From contig JACCIC010000350.1 in NCBI GenBank assembly GCA_018907035.1, forward strand, positions 142,866 through 206,865: DNA of 64,000 bases, read 5' to 3'. Below the pieces are notes generated by a model. That model was not told the DNA's origin. It made no database searches and saw nothing but the letters and a program-made list of their open reading frames with translations. Below, one piece after another: positions 46,374-55,022 of the stretch. The stretch is from Sycobia sp. Sy_11 (Eukaryota; Arthropoda; Insecta; Hymenoptera; Epichrysomallidae). Each line of letters begins with the position of its first letter. Position 1 is the stretch's first letter. Both the position numbers and the translations under genes were made by a program.

Positions 46374-47571
46374 TCGCTATTTCGTTATTTTCTAATCGTC
46401 TTATAATTCTATAAATGCGACTTTTTAAATTAGCTGCAGTTATACCTTTACGAATATCGGAGAGCATTTGAATTAACTTTGTTGAGTTATTTGTAAATTC
46501 CATGGCTGTGCTTGGTATGTCGTTATTATTATAGGTTTTCTGCAAAAATTCTGTTAGTGTAGCCATGTCTAGAGGGTAGTTTTTTCCGGTATTAATAATG
46601 ATTTCTTTTACAGGCTCTAATTGAGCACTGATTTCGTTTATAGTCGGTACCAATTTTTTACTAGTTTTTGTTTTTTTGGTTTCGATGATTTTTTTCTTTA
46701 TTATAGGCTTTATGTCGTCTGAAATTATGCTTTTGCTTGAAGTGGATGCACTTGGGGAAGGTAGATGCCTTTTCGTTCCTTGTGTGAATATTTCTTTTGT
46801 CGGTGATTCGTTTTGGGATTCTAAAGTTGCTTGTATTTCACCTGTGTTTATGTTTTGGCTTAGCTCTTGTGTATATAGCTTGACTGATTTGTTGTTGTTT
46901 ATAAGTGGAGATTCTTCGCTAATTTGTATTGGAATTGGCTCTGTATTTTCCTTACAGAATTTAGATATATGTCCTTCTTCCTTGCAATTAAAACAGATCA
47001 ATTTATCTGTTGATAAATAAATCCACCATATTGTACCATCGTAGTTAACTTGAATTGCGGGGGGGATCATATAAATGTCATCTGGATTAATATATATCTG
47101 TCTCCGGAAACTGAGTATGTGAGAGTATCCCGGCTCATTTCGTCCTGCTCGAATGTATGTCATTTGGGACGTAAGTCGGACATTCAATTTACTTAATTCA
47201 TCTATTAGAATTTGATGTGGAATAATCGGATTGGCATTTGATAATATGATGCGTTTTGATTTTGTCAATAGGGGACGAATATCTAAGGTATGTGTTCCAA
47301 TACGTATTTGTTTACCGGTGATGCTGTTTGCTGTTTCATTGCTGTTCATGTAGAAACATATGCGACTATGTGATATTCTTGATGCGAATCGTATATTAGT
47401 TGGATCGGTAATTCCGGCTACAGCTGTAATATAATCATGTACAGAGATTCCTTCAATGGCATCTATTATTATACCTTGTTCTCGTGTTGGGCACTGCACT
47501 TGTTGTGTAGCATGCGCGTATGATTTTTTACTGGTCTCATTACAGTGGGTGGTTTGAACGGGCGGTGACAT
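46312..47571 (-). CDS. LINE ORF1, gag-like RNA-binding protein with one CCHC knuckle
   Basis: 419-residue open frame upstream of ORF2 on the same strand. Residues about 33-190 form the conserved gag-like region of I/Jockey-type ORF1 proteins, ending in SHILSFRRQIYI (150-161), followed by one zinc knuckle C193-x2-C196-x4-H201-x4-C206. Many relatives have two or three knuckles, but only one is visible here. After it comes a Ser/Thr/Lys-rich linker (about 210-310) with a basic patch KKKIIETKKTKTSKK (292-306) that could bind nucleic acid or act in nuclear import, then a possibly helical tail. The expected role is packaging element RNA into a ribonucleoprotein with ORF2. The ATG at 47571 is preceded on the transcript by an A-rich leader and a hairpin (47601-47628). 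The stop codon at 46312-46314 lies just before the ORF2 endonuclease start. No frameshift or internal stop is present. Confidence 0.93.
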   Translation of the reverse strand: MSPPVQTTHCNETSKKSYAHATQQVQCPTREQGIIIDAIEGISVHDYITAVAGITDPTNIRFASRISHSRICFYMNSNETANSITGKQIRIGTHTLDIRPLLTKSKRIILSNANPIIPHQILIDELSKLNVRLTSQMTYIRAGRNEPGYSHILSFRRQIYINPDDIYMIPPAIQVNYDGTIWWIYLSTDKLICFNCKEEGHISKFCKENTEPIPIQISEESPLINNNKSVKLYTQELSQNINTGEIQATLESQNESPTKEIFTQGTKRHLPSPSASTSSKSIISDDIKPIIKKKIIETKKTKTSKKLVPTINEISAQLEPVKEIIINTGKNYPLDMATLTEFLQKTYNNNDIPSTAMEFTNNSTKLIQMLSDIRKGITAANLKSRIYRIIRRLENNEIASDETSSVDEEYLDLKNSTTQ

Positions 47572-47955
47572 GTAGTTTTTTTTCCTTTTTTTTTTTTTAA
47601 CAAGTATCCCTGCGAACAGAAATACTTGCCTCTTATAGGCTTTTTATATTAACTATAAGTATAGATTTTTAAATGTTTTTAATTTATAATCCCCCGAGTA
47701 TGGTGAATTACTACATTGTAACCTAAATTCTGTATAGCACTTTCACAATTTATTCAATTTGTAAACACACGCGAGCACTAGTTTGTAAACACGTCTTACC
47801 TCGACGGTGGTACAATCGAAACTCACATAGGGTATTTATAAGGCATTATCTGATGCATTTTTTATCAGAATCCCAGCAATTATCCACAAGCAAAGTCGCA
47901 CACTTTCCCATGAGTTTTTAAAACGCAAATTGATGTAAAAGTGTCCCAGTGAGTT
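47572..47955 (-). other. 5' leader of the LINE
   Basis: Non-coding stretch upstream of ORF1. Read on the minus strand it ends with an A-rich run (A13GGA8) directly before CTACATG, preceded by a 7-bp hairpin. It also contains a CGTCGAG/GTAAGACG donor-like site (plus position about 47800) and a distal segment with TCACTGGGACA at 47937-47947. The upstream border is unresolved. An internal promoter is expected for this family, but no core motif can be fixed by eye. Confidence 0.5.
47601..47628 (-). other. Hairpin upstream of ORF1 start
   Basis: Perfect 7-bp inverted repeat CAAGTAT / ATACTTG with a 14-base loop, about 30 bases upstream of the ORF1 ATG and separated from it by an A-rich tract. In element RNA this would be a small stem-loop in the leader. 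A role in translation or packaging is conjecture. Confidence 0.5.
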
Positions 47956-48003
47956 TTCTTTTTCCTTTTTTTTTGACCGTCCACGCGCTTCGATAGTTTC
48001 ACT

Positions 48004-48100
48004 ATATTATACTACAGGTATAATGCAAATCAAGCAATTTGCGCCTTGGGCGTGTTCATCAGATCCCTCGTCATCCAATTCCGCGTCAGTAGTATAATAT
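48004..48100. repeat. 12-bp inverted repeat, possible mini-element
   Basis: ATATTATACTAC (48004-48015) is matched exactly by its reverse complement GTAGTATAATAT (48089-48100), enclosing 73 bases of mixed sequence. It could be the terminal inverted repeats of a very short MITE or a stem-loop. No flanking duplication is seen. Confidence 0.5.
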
Positions 48101-48235
48101 GCCCGTGTACTTTTTCGATTTACATGCTCATTGAGAAGAAATCGAACCCATTTGACTAAAATGATCCTATGATCTGCTACGTTGATTAATTATCCCTAGC
48201 ACACTGTGTATGGCCCGCGTTATTTTTTCACAGCT

Positions 48236-48285
48236 ATATATCATATCATATCATATCATATCATATAATATAATATCATATCATA
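48236..48285. repeat. TCATA pentanucleotide array at Helitron 5' end
   Basis: About ten ATATC/TCATA units with a short TAATA interruption, running into the presumed Helitron start TCATACTAAT. The array unit equals the first five bases of the element. Confidence 0.85.
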
Positions 48286-49089
48286 CTAATTTATAAAGAC
48301 AAAGCGTGTTTTTGTTTGTACACGATAACCGTAACAACTACTGAATCGATTGTTCTGAAATTTAACATATAGATTCTATATTATCTTGGGGAGGACATAG
48401 GCTATGTTTTTTATTGAAAATCTTTTTACTTTCATCAGTAAATTAAGTTAGCGGTTTTCACATAAATAAAAAGATAATATCAGCGTCCGCTTTAAAAATA
48501 TGCTATTCGCATACCAATATTTTACGTGAATTTCAGTTGGCACCAGTACTAAAATATTCATGGTATTTATGTGAAAAAAACGGAAATATACGATATATAT
48601 AATATATATATGAGATATCTAATATAACACTTATCTATCTATATATATCTTAACTACAGTTTCTACTGAGAAATAATGTATTGGCGTATATGAGCTGTTG
48701 AATACGATATCCCATTGGCTCGGGAAAATTTTTATTGAAAGTTTTGTGTTCGGATGATAAAATGCGATATCCAGGTGTCTCTGGACGATTTCTACGGGGA
48801 ATTTAGTGTTCGGATGGTAAAAGATGATGTCCAGGTATGACGGGACGACTTCTATGGGCAGATTCATGTTCGGACGTTCTAATACGATATCGGAATGTTT
48901 TGGAAGTAAAGTCATCTCGGGATACCTGGACATACAAAATACAAGATACCTCCGCAACACAAAACTCTCTATAGCAGTCCACCCGAGACATATTCTATAT
49001 TCCAAACATGATACGTCTCGAGACACTTGGACATCTTTTTCGACCGTCCGAAATCAAACGAACAATTATCCCCTTAGAAGCCGCATGTA

Positions 49090-49121
<32 letters not shown>

Positions 49122-49304
49122 ATTAAATACGGTTGTACATTCTGTATATACATACTGTATATACAGAAGCGACGATAGGTAAATTACGGTCAATTATTTA
49201 TAGTAATATAGATTTTTATATATAGAGTACTTTTTACTTAGATATTATTGAATTGTTTAAAATCGGTTAAATATTTATCTCGGCGAAGCCGAGGGGGATG
49301 CTAG
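48281..49304 (+). mobile_element. Non-autonomous Helitron-like element
   Basis: The left end TCATACTAATTTATAAAG, followed by a GTTTGTACACG...ACTACTGAATCGATT stretch, resembles the 5' part of insect Helitrons (TC start; a run of the type 'actactgaaccgattt' soon after). The right end has a perfect hairpin CTCGGC-GAA-GCCGAG (49279-49293), 7 bases, then CTAG (49301-49304), followed by T. This is the classic Helitron 3' terminus (hairpin plus CTRR, insertion between A and T). Total length is about 1.02 kb. No Rep/helicase coding sequence is present, so the copy depends on another element. The 5' border is less certain because a TCATA pentanucleotide array abuts it. The family was identified from memory of typical ends, not by alignment. 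Confidence 0.75.
48661..48900 (+). repeat. 60-bp diverged minisatellite inside the Helitron
   Basis: Four head-to-tail units of exactly 60 bases (48661, 48721, 48781, 48841). The central two are about 70% identical by eye and share GTGTTCGGATG and TCCAGGT. Because the unit is a multiple of three, the minus strand stays open for 131 codons with a repeated LDI-x-FYHPNTK motif. A related segment in the opposite orientation lies at about 49023-49055 (ACTTGGACATC...CGTCCGAA). Confidence 0.75.
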
Positions 49305-49351
49305 TATATATATATATATATATCATATATATATATATATATATATATATA
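49304..49351. repeat. (TA)n tract abutting the Helitron 3' end
   Basis: TA repeat with one TCA interruption starting at the CTAG terminus. This is consistent with insertion between A and T in a TA microsatellite. Confidence 0.95.
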
Positions 49352-49379
49352 CGTATAAGATAAATTGATTTTATATTCC

Positions 49380-49745
49380 TCCTCGGCGTTGGCCTCTCCC
49401 CCTCCCGCGCCCCCGGCTGTTTTCCCCTCCCCTTTCTGTCCCCCTCTGCTGCCCCCGCTGTCTGTTCCTACCCGCCCCGCGACCCCTCGCTCACTCCCGT
49501 AACTTCCTCGCCGTTTGCTCCTTTCTGCCGCCTCTTGCTCTCCTGCTCTCCCCTCTCCCCCCCTTCCGCCTCTCCCCCCTCCCCCCCTCCCTCTTTTCCG
49601 TGCGCCCGTCCCCGCCATCGACCGTTCGTCCGCCCCCAGTCCATCCATCTGTTTTCCTACCTTTCACCCTCCTGTTCCCATCCTTTTCTTTCCATTCCTT
49701 TTTTTGCTTTTTCTTTCTCGCCTGGCTCCCCTATCAGCCACATAG
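49380..49745. other. Pyrimidine-rich, strand-asymmetric block
   Basis: About 360 bases in which the plus strand is almost all C and T with many C3-C6 runs. The open frames across it are Pro/Ser-rich artefacts of composition. It may form triplex or i-motif structures. Confidence 0.65.
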
Positions 49746-49810
49746 ACAGACAGATATGTACCTTATGTGTGTGGGTGTGTGTGGTGGTGGGGGTGGGGGT
49801 ATATAGTAAG

Positions 49811-49849
49811 ATATATATATATATATATATAATATATATATATATATAA
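49811..49849. repeat. (TA)n microsatellite
   Basis: TA repeat with one AA phase slip, preceded by a GT/GGT-rich stretch. Confidence 0.93.
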
Positions 49850-49859
49850 AGAAGGAGCA

Positions 49860-50130
49860 CGCGATCGCGGCGAAGGGGGGAGGGATAGAGGCCGCGACCG
49901 AGCGAAATGTCTTGCGAGCGAATGGCGAATGTCGTCGCGCGCGTCGACGTTTCCACCTGCCGCTTTATTATTTAATCCCACGAGTCGCGCGGCGGAAAAT
50001 GCCGGATCGCTCGCAGTGCGCCTCAATAGGTCGACGGGTACCGCGCTCAATAAAATCCTATACGTATGCGCGCATGAGAAATGCCCGGCTTTATTTTCGC
50101 GAAGGGCAATTGATCGGATAATAGCGATAC
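49860..50130. other. CpG-rich block, candidate regulatory module
   Basis: Dense CG with AT cores (CTTTATTATTTAATCCC, CACCTG, AATAAAATCC), bounded by AT-rich sequence. No coding support. Confidence 0.4.
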
Positions 50131-53100
50131 ATAGAATAGATCGAGGATACTCTCGGATATACATCTGTGTGTATATGTATAAACATACACGCGGGGGAAA
50201 TGAAAAAAAAAGAGAAAAGAATAGCAAAAGAAAGTCCGCAGAAGACAATTAAAGATTTAAAGCTCCACTTTCGATCCATCGTCTATAAATACGGGGAAAT
50301 AGTGTGTATTGTTTATTATTTTATTTCTTATTATATATATATATATTATAGATAATTTTATATATATTATATTATATATGCACCGATCGTTATTAGCGAA
50401 AGAATTATTGCCCGCCGTATATACGTGTATACATTACACTTTATGTATTCCGTCATGCAACTTTTGCAAATTTGATATTTACATATAATTATGTGGAGCA
50501 CGGAATGAAATTGCAGCGTCAATTGCAGGCTGAAAGCCAGGGGAATAATAATTATCATAAAGTAGCTTAAACAAACTGTATGTACGTGTAACAAAGTTTA
50601 ACCGTTCTGATCGCTATACAATATATACTCTTTAAGCGTTACAGCTTGAGTAAGTAACGCTGATGCAAAAAAAGCAAGACCTCTTATTTCTCACCTTCAT
50701 GGGACAAGTTGTACGTAACAAAAGAATTTTGTCATTGATTTTCTTGTACGGAAATCTCTGTGTAATACTCGTTTTTTTTTTTACTCTTTCACGTTTACTC
50801 GGCGATTCTATTGAAAATCTCGTAATTTATCTTCGAATTCGTGTATTTGGTAGTGCTGTAATCACGAAGTCACAATCGAGGAGTCGAGTACAAACTGTAT
50901 TAGGTTAACGTACAGACGTTAAAGTCTCTCGAGATCGTCAAATCTCACGAGACCTTTTGCAAATATTTTACTCGACGTTTTTTTAACAATATTTTTTACA
51001 ATACTTTTCACAAAAAGGAAAAAACAACTCTATTTAATTAATGTGCGCACGACTGGACGTGTACAAGATTCTTCTATCGTATTTTTCACATTTAAATATC
51101 TACGATCGTTCAATTATTTAAAAACTAGTTAAATTGTCCATTCAGAGTGTGTGTATACTATCTATGTACATTGTACATATACGTATATTGTACGCGATGC
51201 TTGAGTCTTGAATGAAACTGCAATTGTGTATTACGACTTCAAACATAACATTCCTTTTATTCGACTTCTACTTTTACCCATAAACTGATCCTTGCCATTT
51301 ATATAAAATGTTATATCGACTGAGTAGCTATTTCCATTACAGAAATGATTTATAAGGTTTTAACAAACTTTTAACCAGTACTGCGCCTTCTGAAAAATAT
51401 ACTGCATAATTTTTTTCGCCTTTACGTGATAATTTAATTACTCATGTCAATATTTTAAAAGAACATTTAATTTACAGGAATGAAATAAAATGATTCATAA
51501 TTAACGAGGAATATGAAAAAAATTCATCATTTACCTATAAAAAAAGCAAATTAGAAGTAGTAAGAAACTTCTATTTCAACTAGACTTATATTAAATTGAT
51601 TTTAATATATGCCACGTACTAGTCAATAATTCAAGACCGATGAAAGGTTAAATTGTATTTTACAGTGATTAGAAATCATTAGATATTATGTTCTCTTTCT
51701 TTACTATAAATATTTATGAAATTGCAATTTTTCATGTGTAGCTACAGATTTTTCAATTTATCTGTATTACAAAAATCTGTACCTACAGATTATGTAATTT
51801 ATGAATTCCAAGCCAATAACAATTCTTCGTTTCGGATGAAAGCCACGAGTCAGGCCAACTTTTCACATTGTAAGAATTGAAGCGCTCCTCTGCCAATGCG
51901 CAGCTCGCGAATGAAGAAGAGTGCGATGTAGGAACATAGCGCAAAAAGTAAAGACGCAAGTTGGCACGAGACGCGAGCAGCTAGGCACAGTGAGCTTTTT
52001 CATATTAATCCGTTTGATTCTAATCAAGTTCATGATAATTACAGTAAGAAAGAAAGAGCTCGCTTCGCCCTTGTTGTTCTTTCTTCTGCTGGCTTGTGCA
52101 GTTTTAGCGCGATATCCCTTAAGCGGGCGGCTACATGTGGTTTTTTTTGACCGGCCTAGCCAAGTGGCCACCAAACCTTGTCTATGGGGAAAATTAGCTT
52201 GCGCTGTCTCGTTACTTGGTAGTCAGCTTTCAACATTTCATCGAAATTGATCAGCTGTTATTGCTAGTACCTCGCACAATGAGACGATTTCCACCGGGTT
52301 CGAGCAGTTTATAAGCAAATATTCCTAGGTGCTCCCAAAAACTCTGCAATTTGGGTGTTAATCTTCAGGATTAGCGAAGAAGATCTACTTTTCGTTATCC
52401 GTTATGATTCGACACAAAAAAATTTGTTGTATGGATCAAACGAAATTTCGGCTCGTGATCGATCAATTCGTATAGGGAACTAATCTAACCAATATCTTTC
52501 GAATCCTTTCAGTTACTGTTAAACGGTCGACAATACATTTTTTATCATATTCCAAGTGGTCAACCAAAATTGTTGTTAATTTCGGCTATTCTTCTCCTCC
52601 AATAAAGTGTGAAATTCAACGTGTTTCGAATCGTCTCTTCGAAGAGATAGATTTGTGAATATGAATATTTTTGAACTGAATATTAAATACTTATTTTTGA
52701 ATATGGTATATTCTCTATGAATTTTTCTGAACTTAAAACCAAAAAAGAAAAAAACGCCCGCCAGAATGACTGATCTAGTGATATAGATTATTTGTTATTA
52801 TTTACAAATGGGCTTTATTTAAACTGAATTTGTTCGCAGATGTGGACATAATAATATATCGCGAACGATATATGGTTATTTACTATATGTAATAAAACGT
52901 AAACATCGATTAGTAAATTCTGTTTTGTAAAAATGTCCCAGTGAATTTATTCAGCACTGTAATATAGGTTTCAAGGAAACTAAAAATTAAGATTCTTTTG
53001 AGAAACATCGATGGGACAATTGAATTAAAAGAAATCTACTCGCAACGTTCGGGAGATAGCTTTGAATTATATTATAGTGTCTTCTGTTATTTTTTGAGGC

Positions 53101-53540
53101 CAATTGCCAGAATGAAGCACGACCACGTAAATCACCAAGGCAGGTCTGTATACGTAAAAAAGGCATCCACTAATGCAATGGAACTTTGTGATAGTCTAAA
53201 ACGGGCTGGATTTTTTGAATTTCTTATAAGTCGAACATTTGTTAGACCGGTTCCAACAATTTATTCCTTTGGGCTGTTTATACTATTTAAACATCGTTAG
53301 CCGTTCGAACATTTCGAATGATTGAGCTACTTGAACAATTCAAGCCGATCCAATATTTCAACCACTGGAGTTGATCGAACTATTCGAATCATTTGCATGA
53401 AAGTATCTATATCGGTTAAGTTATGTAAAACATCACGACTGGAAATTTCATGATGTTCGAAGAACTCGAATTGCCGAGACTAGCAACCCTAGTACAACCA
53501 TTTTCTCTAATTTGTCTAAATTCATCTTTATTTCAGTGGA
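50131..53540. other. AT-rich non-coding with one GC-richer patch
   Basis: Unique AT-rich sequence. 51850-52260 is GC-richer and 52998-53300 has a 100-codon plus frame of normal composition that I do not recognise. A 19-base motif shared with 47934 lies at 52926-52944. At 53295-53395 TTCGAA-like motifs recur. Confidence 0.6.
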
Positions 53541-53544
53541 TGTC

Positions 53545-53546
<2 letters not shown>

Positions 53547-53588
<42 letters not shown>

Positions 53589-53634
53589 TTATATCTATTT
53601 ATCTATTTATCTATCTATTTATTTATTTATTTAT
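53547..53634. repeat. Compound (TA)n(ATTT/ATCT)n microsatellite
   Basis: TA tract to 53584, then ATTT and ATCT tetranucleotides. Confidence 0.95.
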
Positions 53635-53890
53635 GCGTCGGGTCACAGATATTTCTTTCAGAAGCTTCTTAAAATTGTATTCTTTCAAAAATTAATATTT
53701 ATCCACTATACAGGATAGATAAAACCATAATTTAGCCTTAATTATAAAATGCACATTATCCTTTGCGAAAGCCATATTCCATTAATACAACAAATGGTAT
53801 ATTGCTCTTAACTTAAAAACTTAAACTTACTCTCTGTGATATATTCGTTAACTATAACAAGCTACGCTTATACGTCTCTCAAAGGCGCAA

Positions 53891-53896
<6 letters not shown>

Positions 53897-53937
<41 letters not shown>
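53897..53937. repeat. (TA)n microsatellite
   Basis: Perfect TA repeat. Confidence 0.95.
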
Positions 53938-53940
<3 letters not shown>

Positions 53941-54084
53941 AGCTAGTAAAATTTAATACTCATTAAAGTAAGAATTACTATTTGAGATATTGCTGAGAAT
54001 TGAAAGTTTCAGAGTTCTCTGAAACGAATCGTACCAAATGTCTAGCTTACTATGTTCGCAAGTTGATCAATACATTTTCTTGTT

Positions 54085-54088
<4 letters not shown>

Positions 54089-54139
<51 letters not shown>
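54089..54139. repeat. (TA)n microsatellite
   Basis: Perfect TA repeat of about 25 units. Confidence 0.95.
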
Positions 54140-54141
<2 letters not shown>

Positions 54142-54555
54142 CAAGCTAATGATCAAAATAACATATTACGTTTAGAGCGCACACGAGACGTGAAAGTTCA
54201 AATTTCAAGAAAAAGATTAAGTCGAAATTCGAAGGCGTTCAATGTCGAACGAGTGTCGATGCTTCTTACTTGGGTGGATAGATATTATTACTTACGCATT
54301 TACGTGTGCAAGAGAAAGAATTATGCGTGAGAATAAAAGGGAGCAGAGGCAGAAAACAGATTTTTAATCGTACGCGCGACAGGATCGATATGGACTACCG
54401 AGCGTTTTGCCGCCCCTCCCTCTCTCTCTCTCTCTCTCTCTCCCTCTTTCGCTTTGTATCTCTTTTTCTCGCGCGCCACTCACTAAAGTCGAGCAAGCAC
54501 AAGGCAAATAAGTTTAAAGAATTCGATTAAACCGGCGCACAGTTGGAAAGCGCGT

Positions 54556-54619
54556 ACACACACCCACCCACACACACACACACACACACCACACACACAC
54601 ACACACATACACACACACA
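54556..54619. repeat. (CA)n microsatellite
   Basis: CA repeat with CCC and T interruptions. Confidence 0.93.
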
Positions 54620-54956
54620 ATACTGCACACAGAATTGCAGGAACAGACGGAGTTTGCGCGCGAGAGGCAAGTACCGCGGCTGGTGCGCGGCGCAATTCGT
54701 CTACGGAAATTCCAGAGCCGCGTATAATTCGCCGGGTGTATATAGGGAGCTCGCTCCGAGGAGGATTCCGCGGCAGCGTACTACATACGCTATATATACG
54801 GTATGCTATCGCGTGCGCCTGCTAATTTTCCCTTTGCCTCGCCCATTTCCTCCCTCCCTTTCTGACTCACACCACCTCCCTCCAACATTCCCATTCCGTT
54901 AGGCTGTTTTTTCCTGCCGCTTCTGCTTTGTCTCCAACTTCCTCCCCGTATCCCTT

Positions 54957-55016
<60 letters not shown>

Positions 55017-55022
55017 TCTCTC
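54957..55022. repeat. (CT)n microsatellite
   Basis: CT repeat ending a 180-base pyrimidine-rich strand. Confidence 0.95.

Larger units (their letters stand above)
42444..47955 (-). mobile_element. I-group non-LTR retrotransposon (LINE), apparently near full length
   Basis: Minus-strand element with the order 5' leader, ORF1, ORF2, short 3' UTR of about 108 bases and a 21-base poly(A) tract (seen as T's at 42444-42464). The combination of a CCHC ORF1 with an ORF2 carrying apurinic-type endonuclease, reverse transcriptase, RNase H and a terminal CCHC is typical of the I group (I, Nimb, Loa, Outcast relatives). Such elements copy by target-primed reverse transcription. Neither ORF is broken. 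The 3' end is well defined by the poly(A) tract. The 5' end is not: the leader is followed past about 47955 by sequence I cannot assign, and I found no clear target-site duplication matching the bases left of 42444 (ending GTAGAGAAACAA). The clade is inferred from domain order, not from a tree. Confidence 0.93.

Noticed and set aside
43156..47020. Plus-strand frames of 67-114 codons inside the LINE
   Set aside because: Antisense shadows of ORF1 and ORF2.
52157..52167. TAGCCAAGTGG, a perfect tRNA A-box match
   Set aside because: No B box at the right distance and no cloverleaf can be folded, so neither a tRNA nor a clear SINE head.
52998..53300. 100-codon plus-strand frame of normal amino acid composition
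   Set aside because: Not recognised and no flanking gene signals. Kept only as a note in the block description.
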